14,396 bases of DNA from Thermofilum sp. (GTDB lineage Archaea; Thermoproteota; Thermoprotei; Thermofilales; Thermofilaceae), in assembly GCA_020832965.1 (NCBI GenBank), contig JAJHRM010000039.1:1-14396 (forward strand), read 5' to 3'. Both the position numbers and the translations under genes were made by a program. Each line of letters opens with the position of its first letter. The stretch's first letter is position 1. Under the pieces are notes generated by a model that was given only the letters and a program-made list of their open reading frames with translations, made no database searches and was not told the DNA's origin. Positions 1-6,681 of this stretch are shown here, piece after piece.

Positions 1-295
1 CCTTATACTGAAGACCGATATCCTCCCACGTGTAGGTGTCGGTCCCCAATCTTTTCATTACGACAGCCAGCTCTCCAGCCTGCTCCGCTATCTTGTCTGG
101 GGGAACATTCATCTTCTTTAAAAACTCCTCTGCGATGGTTCGCAGCTCGGTGTTCGAGAAGTCTTCCACCAACTTTAACATATAACACAGGAATGACTCT
201 TCCGGATCGCCCGCTCGCGCGCTTGGGATAAAGTTGTCGAAGATGGGAGTGAGGAGGGGGCTGACCGCCAGCAGCGCTAGCAGCAGCGCGGGCAA
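1..295 (-). CDS. Predicted exported protein, N-terminal part (runs off the left edge)
   Basis: This frame is open from a TTG at 295 to the left edge of the window (98 complete codons). The first residues read MPALLLALLAVSPLLTPIFD, a strongly hydrophobic signal-peptide or membrane-anchor segment. A hydrophilic stretch follows with a helical look (KLVEDFSNTELRTIAEEFLK, then a charged region with TYTWEDIGLQ). No family is recognised, and the remainder is outside the window. TTG was chosen because no in-frame ATG or GTG precedes the hydrophobic segment, an in-frame TAA lies upstream, and a TATA-like box sits at 347-354. An in-frame ATG at 181 would remove the signal-like part. The codons are GC-rich like the neighbouring 320-residue gene. 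The existence of the frame is fairly sure; the start and function are not. Confidence 0.6.
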   Translation of the reverse strand, partial: MPALLLALLAVSPLLTPIFDNFIPSARAGDPEESFLCYMLKLVEDFSNTELRTIAEEFLKKMNVPPDKIAEQAGELAVVMKRLGTDTYTWEDIGLQYK

Positions 296-346
296 CCTTC
301 TCGCATGCCTTTGCGGCTCCGTCGGGAAGAAGGGTGAAAAAACGGG

Positions 347-354
347 TTTTTAAA
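347..354 (-). promoter_or_regulatory. TATA-like box for the exported-protein gene
   Basis: On the minus strand the sequence reads TTTAAAAA in an otherwise GC-rich gap. Its centre is about 55 bases before the proposed TTG start at 295, which would give a leader of roughly 30 bases. This is inferred from the archaeal TATA-to-start distance of about 26 bases. Confidence 0.4.
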
Positions 355-361
355 TGGCGCG

Positions 362-1324
362 CTAGAGGGGTTCCACCAGAACGGTATCCCCCGTCGATAG
401 GGCGTTGAAGAGACCGAGGACGATGTGGCTGGTCGGGAGCGCGGATCGAGCGTCCGGGATCCCGTGCGCTGACAGGCAGAGAACGGCGGCCCTACGCAGC
501 TCGCTCATCCACTCCAGGGCGGCCGCCTCCTCCGGCGTGCGCGGTCGCGGGAAGGGCACCAAGCCGCGCTTGCGCGACCCCTCCCTCTCCAGCACCTTGC
601 TCCAAGGCTGTGGCATACTGAGCTCCCCGAGCTGAACGCCGGCTTGGGCGAGCGCCTCCCTCAAGCTCTCGCGATACTTCAAGGCTTGAGCCAGCCACCG
701 AGCCCGAACGTAGAGGAGGCGAGAATGGGGAGGGTAGGGGACGTGCTCGCCCGACGCCAGCGCCGCCAGCTCAGCCACCTGCCCGAGCGCTTTCAGCTCC
801 ATCTCAAGGTGGAGCACGCCGCGCACCAAGGGGTCGCTCCCCCACTCCTCCTCGGGGATGTCGTAGGGGTCGGGTAGAGCGATGAGGAACACCGCCCGCA
901 CCGGGCGCCTCCGAGGACTCATCCTGTACCTCCCGCGCAGCGGCGGCGCGTCCACGACCGCCACGTCCCGCAGCGCCTCCTCCTCTTCATCAAGGGGTTT
1001 CGTGCCGAGCAGGAGGAAAGCCAGCTTCCGGAGACCGAGCGCGTGCAGAAGCACGTAGAGGTAGCGTGGATCCTCGTAGCATATATCGGGCATCGAGGTA
1101 AAAGCCTCCAGCTCCTTCCCCGTCAGGAAACCTCCCATATTCTCGAAGCAACCGGCGAAGTGCATGAACACGTGCTTAGGCTCGTCCAAGCCCCTGATCG
1201 TGACGCGCTCCGCCCTTACCGCCTCCCTCGGATCCGCAAGCTCCAAAGTCTCGTAGTCGGGGATGGGGCGCTTCACAGCTCTCCCCTTCAAGGGATCCGT
1301 GACCTCAACCTCGAAACGCTCCAC
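362..1324 (-). CDS. Conserved-looking protein of unknown function, 320 aa
   Basis: This is a complete GC-rich gene encoding a soluble protein with no signal peptide and no membrane segment. I do not recognise the family. The first 50 residues are charged (VTDPLKGRAVKRPIPDYETL). Residues about 50-110 are mixed alpha/beta and hold HVFMHFAGCFENMGG and ICYEDPRYLYVLLHALG. An acidic patch (DEEEEALRD) and an arginine-rich patch (MSPRRRPVR) follow. A hydrophobic strand FLIALPDPYDIPEEEW precedes helices rich in Leu and Ala, and the C-terminal part is again helical. The ATG at 1324 is about 26 bases from the centre of a TATA-like box, which fits a leaderless transcript. Upstream lies the giant palindrome at 1432-1558, so this gene is the most likely target if that element is regulatory. 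No glycan-related motif is visible, so membership of the glycan locus is uncertain. Confidence 0.75.
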   Translation of the reverse strand: MERFEVEVTDPLKGRAVKRPIPDYETLELADPREAVRAERVTIRGLDEPKHVFMHFAGCFENMGGFLTGKELEAFTSMPDICYEDPRYLYVLLHALGLRKLAFLLLGTKPLDEEEEALRDVAVVDAPPLRGRYRMSPRRRPVRAVFLIALPDPYDIPEEEWGSDPLVRGVLHLEMELKALGQVAELAALASGEHVPYPPHSRLLYVRARWLAQALKYRESLREALAQAGVQLGELSMPQPWSKVLEREGSRKRGLVPFPRPRTPEEAAALEWMSELRRAAVLCLSAHGIPDARSALPTSHIVLGLFNALSTGDTVLVEPL

Positions 1325-1345
1325 GCGAACAGCGCGCGAAACCGG

Positions 1346-1353
1346 CTTAAAAA
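1346..1353 (-). promoter_or_regulatory. TATA-like box for the 320-aa gene
   Basis: The minus strand reads TTTTTAAG here inside GC-rich DNA. The centre is about 26 bases before the ATG at 1324. This is the spacing expected between an archaeal TATA box and its transcription start, so the message is probably leaderless. Confidence 0.55.
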
Positions 1354-1449
1354 GAGCGCGCAGACAAAAGCCCGAAACTAAAGCGAGGCAACACCCGCGC
1401 AGGCCGCCGCGCGCGCAGCCTCAAAACAGTCTTCCGCGGAAAGAATCTC

Positions 1450-1465
1450 GTTGAGCCAGCTCAGC
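1450..1465. repeat. Semi-palindromic 16-mer, copy 1
   Basis: GTTGAGCCAGCTCAGC. The half-sites GTTGAGC and GCTCAGC are separated by 2 bases. It is the first of four related units whose starts are 23, 29 and 23 bases apart. Confidence 0.8.
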
Positions 1466-1472
1466 GGAGCCC

Positions 1473-1488
1473 GTTGAACCGGTTCAGC
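1473..1488. repeat. Semi-palindromic 16-mer, copy 2
   Basis: GTTGAACCGGTTCAGC, with half-sites GTTGAACC and GGTTCAGC. It follows copy 1 after 7 bases (GGAGCCC). Confidence 0.8.
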
Positions 1489-1501
1489 GGGACCACCTCT
1501 C

Positions 1502-1517
1502 GTTGAGCTGGTTCAGC
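1502..1517. repeat. Semi-palindromic 16-mer, copy 3
   Basis: GTTGAGCTGGTTCAGC. It follows copy 2 after 13 bases and starts exactly 52 bases after copy 1, so copies 3 and 4 form a second, diverged version of the copy 1 and 2 unit. Confidence 0.8.
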
Positions 1518-1524
1518 GAGCCCC

Positions 1525-1540
1525 GTTGAGCCAGCTCAAC
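1525..1540. repeat. Semi-palindromic 16-mer, copy 4
   Basis: GTTGAGCCAGCTCAAC. The half-sites GTTGAGC and GCTCAAC are exact reverse complements. It follows copy 3 after 7 bases (GAGCCCC). Confidence 0.8.
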
Positions 1541-1670
1541 GAGAGCCTTTCCGGGGAAACGGGCCGAGAGGGGCGGATCGGAGGGGAGAAAGGGGACAAC
1601 CCTAGCGCTGGCTAGCCGGCCCCCCACCACCCCGCGAGGCTCTAAGCTCGCCGAACCCTTTCCTGAAAAG

Positions 1671-2966
1671 CTAGAGCGCCTTCAGCGCCGCCCTCGCGAG
1701 GGCGGGCAGCTCGCGCAGCCTCAAGACGCCGAGGAGGTGCAGCAGGAGCAGGTCGAGCAGCGCGAGCGGGGGCGAGGAGAGCGGGCCGAGCACCAGGCCC
1801 AGCAGCGAGAGGGCGGCGGAGAGCGGGAGCGGCGCCAGCGCGCGGCGGCCCACCAGGCGCAATGCGAGCAGGCAGGCCGGCAGCAGGCCCAGCGAGAGCG
1901 CGAGGCCCGAGCCCGCGCCGGGGAGGAAGCGGGGCAGCAGCGCAGACAGCGCCGCGAGCGGCAGCGAGCCCGCCAAGCCCAAGGCGGCCAGCTCGCGCCA
2001 CCTGCCCTCAGCGTTGCAGCGGGCGGAAGCCGCCGAGATTAAAGCGACCTCGACGGCGGCCGGCGCGGCGAGCGCGAGAGCCAGCGGGCCGGGCGAGAAG
2101 CCCCTACCGAGCAGCGGGAAGAGCAGGGGGGAGAGCGGGGAAGCGAGAGCGATTGCGAGCGAGGTCAAGCCCGCCGCCACGCGGGCGCCCTCCACCGCCA
2201 GGCCCCCACCGCCCGAAACCATGAGGGGGATGCTCGAGGAAGCGAGCGAGGAGGAGAAGGAGGAGAGCACGAGCACCGCCATCGCAACCAGGTAGAAAAT
2301 GCCCGCCTCGCTCGGCCCGGCGACCCGCTCCACCAGGACCACGCCCAGCGAAGCGGCGAAGCCCCCGGAGAAGTTCAGCAGGTAGTTGCCCGCCGCAACC
2401 ACGAAAACGCCCCGCCAGCCGCCCGGGCGCGCGAAGCCCAGCTTTAGGGCGGCGAGCGCCAGGCCGAAAGCCAGCGAAGCGAGCGAGGAGAGGAAGACCG
2501 CGGGGAGCGGCGGGAAGCCCGCGAGGGCGAAAAGCAGCTTCGCGAGCGAGCCCAGCGCCTGGAACGCGAAAGCGGAGCGGTAGGCGCCCGCAGCCACCAG
2601 CGCGCCCAGCACCGGCCCCGAAGAGAGCGAGAGCGGCACGAGCAGCGGCGCCCACCGGCCCCCCAGCGGCACCAGCGCCAGCGCACCCCCGCAGCCGATC
2701 AGGAAAGAGGCGAGGAAGCCCGCCCAGAAAGCTGAGGCACCGCGGAGCGGAACCTCCCTCAGCGCGTGCTGCAGGAAACCGAAGTTCAGCAGCGCCGCCG
2801 CAACGCCAGCCAACCCCACCTCCGCCGCAGCCCCACCCACCCCCGCAGGCCCAAAGCGCGCCGCCACAACCGCCCAGAAAGCGAGCCCAGCCAAAGCGTT
2901 GAGCAGCGAGTACGCGGTCAGCCAAACCGCGCCCGAAAGCGCCCGCCCAACCCCCTCAGACGCCAT
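1671..2966 (-). CDS. Wzx/MATE-superfamily polysaccharide (lipid-linked oligosaccharide) flippase
   Basis: The product is a 431-aa polytopic membrane protein almost wholly made of hydrophobic Leu/Ala/Gly/Val segments broken by short charged loops, about 12-14 helices. It opens with an amphipathic N-terminus then WLTAYSLLNALAGLAFWAVV, ARFGPAGVGGAAAEVGL and LLNFGFLQHALREVPLRG. This layout (first helix, G-rich second segment, a short motif before helix 3) is typical of Wzx/RfbX-type flippases, which move lipid-linked glycans across the membrane. Length fits the family. GTG at 2987 would add 7 residues, but the ATG at 2966 is about 27 bases from the TATA box centre, so I chose the ATG. Base composition is extreme: 47 of 60 bases on the line from 1921 are G or C, and the sense strand is pyrimidine-rich. 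It differs sharply from the AT-rich glycan genes it would serve. The general class is likely; the substrate is inferred from context. Confidence 0.75.
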   Translation of the reverse strand: MASEGVGRALSGAVWLTAYSLLNALAGLAFWAVVAARFGPAGVGGAAAEVGLAGVAAALLNFGFLQHALREVPLRGASAFWAGFLASFLIGCGGALALVPLGGRWAPLLVPLSLSSGPVLGALVAAGAYRSAFAFQALGSLAKLLFALAGFPPLPAVFLSSLASLAFGLALAALKLGFARPGGWRGVFVVAAGNYLLNFSGGFAASLGVVLVERVAGPSEAGIFYLVAMAVLVLSSFSSSLASSSIPLMVSGGGGLAVEGARVAAGLTSLAIALASPLSPLLFPLLGRGFSPGPLALALAAPAAVEVALISAASARCNAEGRWRELAALGLAGSLPLAALSALLPRFLPGAGSGLALSLGLLPACLLALRLVGRRALAPLPLSAALSLLGLVLGPLSSPPLALLDLLLLHLLGVLRLRELPALARAALKAL

Positions 2967-2988
2967 AGCTAGAACTTCGCACCTCACC

Positions 2989-2998
2989 TATATTAAAC
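2989..2998 (-). promoter_or_regulatory. TATA-like box for the flippase gene
   Basis: The minus strand reads GTTTAATATA. Its centre is about 27 bases before the ATG at 2966, supporting that start over the GTG at 2987 (which lies almost on the box) and a leaderless message. Confidence 0.6.
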
Positions 2999-3224
2999 GC
3001 TTCGTGACAAGCCGAAATGCTATTGTAAACCGGTAGTGCGGAGACGCGGGTGCTCACTTAGTATGGAGTGGCAATCTATCAAGCAAGAAGTCCTTAAAGA
3101 CGGGACATTCGTGATGCGGAAAAATGCTTTTACAGTTTTTCTATACCATTATTAATTTTATTCTTAAAACTAGAAAGATGAATCTATGCAACACATATTC
3201 TAAAAGAAACGGTATGCATTAAAC

Positions 3225-3758
3225 CTAATACTTACGCATTGGCCGCAAGAAAACAAGGATAAATGCCGCAGCTGCAGTACCTACAAGCTGGTAATACGCA
3301 TAAATGGCTAGCCGATCAGCTGTTACCGAATCATTAAAAACGAATTTGATAGCGGCAATCATAAGTAACCCCATAGAAGGTAGGACAAAAAAGACCTGAG
3401 GGTTCTCTTTCAAATAATTCACTACGTTCATCAACACGTGTACTTCGCTTTTCAAAATCAACTGTCCTCTAAGGAGGAAAGAGAAACATTTGAGCACGGC
3501 GGCGACAAGCATAAGTGCTGATGGCTCATCCTTCAGAGTCACAACCCCATAGATGGCCAATCCGAGCGAGGCGAGAGCAACAGGTAACCACCGCCTCCTC
3601 ATATAGACTGCCATTACTCCTAGTGCATAACTGAAGAATGGAACCAAAGGATTCGCACCTATATAACAGGCAAAACCCCCTGCTAGCAACTCAAAAAACA
3701 TTGCCAAAATTATTGGAAATTTTCTAAGATCAGCCTTATGAGTTAAAAATACATTCAT
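3225..3758 (-). CDS. Small polytopic membrane protein of unknown function, 177 aa
   Basis: The product has about six predicted membrane segments, roughly at residues 15-33, 38-53, 56-73, 79-94, 121-141 and 149-171. A basic cluster YMRRRW follows the second segment and the C-terminus ends LRPMRKY. A polar loop (RGQLILKSEVHVLMNVVNYL) separates the two halves. I recognise no family or catalytic motif. It stands alone: 138 bases after the aminotransferase stop, with two T-runs between them, and 258 bases before the flippase start. It probably has its own promoter, and a TATA-like sequence lies at 3786-3794. It is less AT-rich than the sugar genes next to it. A transport or glycan-assembly accessory role is only guesswork from position. 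Confidence 0.6.
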   Translation of the reverse strand: MNVFLTHKADLRKFPIILAMFFELLAGGFACYIGANPLVPFFSYALGVMAVYMRRRWLPVALASLGLAIYGVVTLKDEPSALMLVAAVLKCFSFLLRGQLILKSEVHVLMNVVNYLKENPQVFFVLPSMGLLMIAAIKFVFNDSVTADRLAIYAYYQLVGTAAAAFILVFLRPMRKY

Positions 3759-3785
3759 AATAAAAATATGTAACGATTTCCATTG

Positions 3786-3794
3786 TTATAATAA
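3786..3794 (-). promoter_or_regulatory. Possible TATA box for the 177-aa membrane protein
   Basis: The minus strand reads TTATTATAA, with its centre about 32 bases before the ATG at 3758. The surrounding DNA is AT-rich, so a chance match is possible. Confidence 0.3.
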
Positions 3795-3825
3795 CATTGC
3801 ATTTTTGACAAAGCTTTCCAAACAT

Positions 3826-3842
3826 AAAAAGACTAATAAAAA
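3826..3842 (-). terminator. Oligo-T terminator after the wbpB-D-E-like operon
   Basis: On the minus strand two runs of five T (3838-3842 and 3826-3830) lie about 55-70 bases past the aminotransferase stop codon. Archaeal RNA polymerase commonly terminates at such T-runs without a hairpin. The region is AT-rich, so confidence is moderate. Confidence 0.4.
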
Positions 3843-3896
3843 TACTGTAAGCAACACGCATCAAATGAAGCTTACATTAACAATTATCGTTACTAA

Positions 3897-5012
3897 TTAA
3901 TTAATGTTCTTTAAAAATAGTTTAATATTATCACATATATAATGAATTTCTTCCTCCGTGAGTTCTGGAAACATCGGTAAGGAAAGGACTTCTTTTGCCA
4001 CTTGTTCTGTTACTGGTAGCCTAGGTATATCGTTTAATAAATTCTTATAAGATGGTTGCTTGTGCACAGGTATGGGATAATGAATTCCGGATGATATACC
4101 TTTTGATGCTAAGAAATTCCTTAATTCTTCTCTCTGTTTAGTCCGTATGACATAAAGGTGATATACATGCTTTCTCCCCTTGACTTCGCTAGGAGGAATT
4201 ATCAAGTTACTTAAATCCATAAGTAATTCATTATAAAGCTTAGCATTAGCTCTTCTTTTTTCATTCCACTTATCTAAATATTTAAGCTTAACGCGCAATA
4301 TAGCTGCCTGTAACTCATCTAACCTACTATTATAACCTATTAATAAGTGTTTATACTTTTCTATCTGCCCATATTCTCTAAGCATTCTTATTTTCTCAGC
4401 AAGATCTTGATCGTTAGTAACTACCATTCCCGCGTCACCGTATGCGCCTAAATTTTTTGAAGGGTAAAAACTAAAGCATGCAATATGACCAAAACTACCA
4501 ACTTTTCTTCCTTTGTATTCTGCACCATGAGCCTGAGCAGCATCTTCAACTACATAAATTCCCTTTTCTTCAGCAAGTTCCATTATCGGATCCATATCGC
4601 ATGGCAAACCATAAAGGTGAACAGGAATTATGGCTTTTGTCTTATCAGTTATCATTTTCTCGATTTGTCTAACGTCTATAGTATAGCTTTCCGGGTCTAT
4701 ATCTACAAATACTGGAGTACCATCATTATGAACTATACTATCAACTGTTGATACAAATGTAAAAGAAACAGTAACAACTTCATCTCCAGATTTTACTCCT
4801 AATGCTTTTAATGCGAGAAATAGTGCATCAGTACCAGATCCAACACCTATAGCATATTTAACTCCTATGTACTCTGCAAATTCTCTTTCAAACGACTTAA
4901 CATTTTCTCCAAGTATAAACATTCCATTGTTCAATACTTCTTCGATTGCTCTATCTATTTCGTTTTTAATACTTAAATATTGCCTTCTCAAATCAACTAG
5001 TGGAATCTTCAT
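3897..5012 (-). CDS. wbpE: DegT/DnrJ/EryC1/StrS sugar aminotransferase, WbpE-like
   Basis: This is a PLP-dependent aminotransferase of normal family length (371 aa). Visible motifs are VDLRRQY at the N-terminus, the phosphate-binding GSGTDAL at 58-64, EDAAQAHG at 156-163 with Asp157 for the pyridine nitrogen, and the Schiff-base lysine Lys186 in [23 protein letters not shown] lies at 226-239 and the substrate motif HYPIPVH at 311-317. In the WbpA-B-E-D pathway this enzyme aminates the 3-keto sugar made by the dehydrogenase, with glutamate as donor, to give UDP-GlcNAc(3NH2)A. Its start overlaps the acetyltransferase stop by 4 bases (ATGA), and the WbpB-like gene precedes them, so the three are translationally coupled. 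The family is certain. The WbpE substrate is inferred from the operon; other 3-amino or 4-amino sugar aminotransferases look alike. Confidence 0.9.
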   Translation of the reverse strand: MKIPLVDLRRQYLSIKNEIDRAIEEVLNNGMFILGENVKSFEREFAEYIGVKYAIGVGSGTDALFLALKALGVKSGDEVVTVSFTFVSTVDSIVHNDGTPVFVDIDPESYTIDVRQIEKMITDKTKAIIPVHLYGLPCDMDPIMELAEEKGIYVVEDAAQAHGAEYKGRKVGSFGHIACFSFYPSKNLGAYGDAGMVVTNDQDLAEKIRMLREYGQIEKYKHLLIGYNSRLDELQAAILRVKLKYLDKWNEKRRANAKLYNELLMDLSNLIIPPSEVKGRKHVYHLYVIRTKQREELRNFLASKGISSGIHYPIPVHKQPSYKNLLNDIPRLPVTEQVAKEVLSLPMFPELTEEEIHYICDNIKLFLKNIN

Positions 5013-5608
5013 TCGTACCCCCTTAGTTCCTCCACTCTTTTATAAACGCGCGCAGGGACACCATACACGACCGTGTAAGGTGGCACATCTTTTGTCACAA
5101 CCGACCCAGCTCCAACAATTGCGCCCTCGCCAATAGTCACCCCTGGCAATATTGTTGCGTTAATTCCAATTTTAGTCCCTCTTTTAATTGTTGGACCTTT
5201 TATGCGCTCCTCAGAGAAAACGCCCGTAGGATATTTTTCATTAGCTATCATAACCCCTGGCGCAATGAATACATCATCTTCTATTGTGGTAAGTTGCGCA
5301 ATATAACAATGAGAATGTATCTTTACATTATTACCTATTTTACATCTATAATCAATGATTGTATTACTCCAAATCTTTACATTATTACCTATAATATTTT
5401 CTTCGCGAATTATGACATTATGTCCTGTCTCAAAATCATCTCCTATCTTTGATCCGAGATAAATGATAGTTCCGGATCTTATTATTGCGCGATTTCCAAT
5501 AATTAACGTCAGATCCTTTAGCTGCCGAGATGGTGTGTATCCCACCTGCGCTGTCTCATCGATGTAGCAATCCTTTCCCAGCCTAACAAAATTACTGTTT
5601 AGAATCAT
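5009..5608 (-). CDS. wbpD: Left-handed beta-helix sugar N-acetyltransferase, WbpD-like
   Basis: A 199-aa protein consisting mostly of hexapeptide repeats ([LIV]GxxxxI pattern, e.g. [35 protein letters not shown]), which form a left-handed beta-helix. The segment [16 protein letters not shown] at 59-74 resembles the active-site strand of WbpD/WlbB-type 3-N-acetyltransferases. The C-terminal GVPARVYKR is typical of the fold. It would transfer acetyl from acetyl-CoA to the 3-amino group, yielding UDP-2,3-diacetamido-2,3-dideoxyglucuronate. Both its ends overlap neighbours by 4 bases (ATGA). The ends of the gene (about 5020-5220 and 5500-5600) look more GC-rich than its middle. A CG tract at 5047-5053 encodes the Ala-Arg near the C-terminus. 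The fold is sure; the exact substrate rests on the operon. Confidence 0.85.
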   Translation of the reverse strand: MILNSNFVRLGKDCYIDETAQVGYTPSRQLKDLTLIIGNRAIIRSGTIIYLGSKIGDDFETGHNVIIREENIIGNNVKIWSNTIIDYRCKIGNNVKIHSHCYIAQLTTIEDDVFIAPGVMIANEKYPTGVFSEERIKGPTIKRGTKIGINATILPGVTIGEGAIVGAGSVVTKDVPPYTVVYGVPARVYKRVEELRGYE

Positions 5609-6645
5609 GTTCTCACCTCCACTAGAGCACCTGCATTATTTATGGATTCCTCTACGGCTTCTAAAACTCTTACAACCATAGCGCCATGTAAACAGTCAGT
5701 TAATGGCTCCTTTCCGGATTTTATAGACTCTATAAAATGCATACATTGCACCAAAAGAGGTTCAGATTGCTGAATAGGAGGAAGAATTATTGCACCCTCT
5801 TTAAGTAAAAATTTACTAAATTTTAATGTGTTATTTTGAATTTTAGAAGAGAATACCTTTTTGTTATAAATTGTTATTGGAGAATTTTTATTCATATCAT
5901 CAAATTTTAGCATGAATTTTGATCCCATTAGATACCATGTGCGTATTTTTTCTGCCGCGTACCAGCTTACAGTTAAGTTGAATTGAAAATCATTATCAAA
6001 TATAAAACTAATATTAGCATAATCATAAATCCCTTTTTCTTTTTGTAAAAATGCCAATGCATGCGCAGTTACATATCGAGGCAGCCTATTTAAAATATAA
6101 TAAAGCATAGCTACATCATGTGTAGCAAGATCCCAAGTACAACTCGCGTCGCTTCTGATGGGCCCCAGGCCTAACCTTAAACCTATGCCGTAGTAAAGAT
6201 CTCCAAAATTTTCCTGACTTAAAAAATCTTTAATAAACTTTACTGCAGGATTATAACAGTAAATATGTCCTACCATCAATATCTTACCAACCTTTTTGGA
6301 TAAACTACATAATTCAAGCGCCTGCTTATAACTCATTGTGAGTGGTTTCTCAACCAAAACATGTTTCCCTGATTCCAACATCATCTTAGTAAGCTCGTAA
6401 TGCGTGGAAGCGGGCGTGGCAATAATAACTGCTTCTATTTCCTCATCTTCCGCAATTTTTGTTGCATCATTTAAAAATATAATGTTTTTTGCTATAGCTA
6501 ATTTTTCATATTTTGAAAATTTGCTGATATCTTTATCACATACATATTTTAATTCGACTCCCTCGAGATTTAATAGGACTCTGAAATAGTTAGCTCCCCA
6601 GTATCCTAAACCTATCAAACCTATACGAATTCTTCTATTTTCCAA
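5605..6645 (-). CDS. wbpB: Gfo/Idh/MocA oxidoreductase, WbpB-like UDP-GlcNAcA 3-dehydrogenase
   Basis: An NAD(P)-dependent Gfo/Idh/MocA-family dehydrogenase of about 346 aa. The N-terminal Rossmann domain carries GLGYWG at 12-17, IIATPASTH near 75-82, and the signature EKP at 99-101 (VLVEKPLT). The C-terminal alpha/beta domain has [21 protein letters not shown], whose DLATHD at 172-177 holds the conserved active-site Asp/His pair of this subfamily. WbpB/WlbA enzymes oxidise C3 of UDP-N-acetylglucosaminuronic acid, the first committed step before amination. It is first of a coupled trio with wbpD-like and wbpE-like genes (ATGA overlap with the next). Three starts are possible: TTG 6651, GTG 6648, TTG 6645. 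A GGTGA Shine-Dalgarno at 6652-6656 is correctly spaced only for 6645, so I used that. No WbpA is in the window, so UDP-GlcNAcA must come from elsewhere. Confidence 0.85.
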   Translation of the reverse strand: MENRRIRIGLIGLGYWGANYFRVLLNLEGVELKYVCDKDISKFSKYEKLAIAKNIIFLNDATKIAEDEEIEAVIIATPASTHYELTKMMLESGKHVLVEKPLTMSYKQALELCSLSKKVGKILMVGHIYCYNPAVKFIKDFLSQENFGDLYYGIGLRLGLGPIRSDASCTWDLATHDVAMLYYILNRLPRYVTAHALAFLQKEKGIYDYANISFIFDNDFQFNLTVSWYAAEKIRTWYLMGSKFMLKFDDMNKNSPITIYNKKVFSSKIQNNTLKFSKFLLKEGAIILPPIQQSEPLLVQCMHFIESIKSGKEPLTDCLHGAMVVRVLEAVEESINNAGALVEVRT

Positions 6646-6651
6646 CACCAA

Positions 6652-6656
6652 TCACC
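6652..6656 (-). promoter_or_regulatory. Shine-Dalgarno deciding the WbpB-like start
   Basis: GGTGA on the minus strand matches the anti-Shine-Dalgarno end of archaeal 16S rRNA. It lies 6 bases before the TTG at 6645, but directly abuts the TTG at 6651. Confidence 0.45.
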
Positions 6657-6681
6657 AGTATGTACGTAACCTATAAGCAGT

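Larger units (their letters stand above)
1432..1558. repeat. Giant imperfect palindrome (61-position stem, 5-base loop)
   Basis: Pairing position i with 2990-i from 1432/1558 inward to 1492/1498 gives 61 positions. By hand, 48 are Watson-Crick pairs, 6 are G-T wobbles on the plus strand and 7 are mismatches (1436, 1444, 1445, 1457, 1458, 1468, 1471). The loop is CCACC at 1493-1497. On the minus strand five of the mismatches become wobbles, so RNA from either strand could fold. The outer arms carry TTCCGCGGAA-type palindromes. The inner part is made of four 16-bp semi-palindromes. The element lies 112 bases past the flippase stop codon and about 80 bases upstream of the TATA box of the 320-aa gene. 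It could be a regulatory or 3'-end structure, a small non-coding RNA, or a MITE-like element; no target-site duplication is evident. The structure is read directly; its role is unknown. Confidence 0.85.

Noticed and set aside
1450..1540. Short CRISPR array
   Set aside because: Only four 16-base units with 7-13-7 base gaps that are themselves repetitive and part of a larger palindrome; there are no unique spacers of normal length and no cas genes.
1432..1558. Simple rho-independent terminator of the flippase gene
   Set aside because: The stem is far longer than a terminator stem, starts 112 bases past the stop codon and has no T-run after it on the minus strand.
1602..1615. Small hairpin CTAGC-GCTG-GCTAG
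   Set aside because: Five-base stem only, with no linked T-run or gene start.
1412..1724. 13-base direct repeat CGCGCAGCCTCAA at 1412-1424 and 1712-1724, exactly 300 bases apart
   Set aside because: Short, in GC-rich low-complexity DNA, one copy inside the flippase coding region; likely chance.
1642..2925. Several long overlapping reading frames on both strands
   Set aside because: They are Arg/Gly/Ala/Pro-rich translations of very GC-rich DNA in the wrong frames of the flippase, which alone gives a coherent membrane protein.
3770..3893. Inverted repeat GTAACGAT (3770-3777) and ATCGTTAC (3886-3893)
   Set aside because: Only 8 bases, 108 bases apart, in AT-rich DNA; expected by chance.
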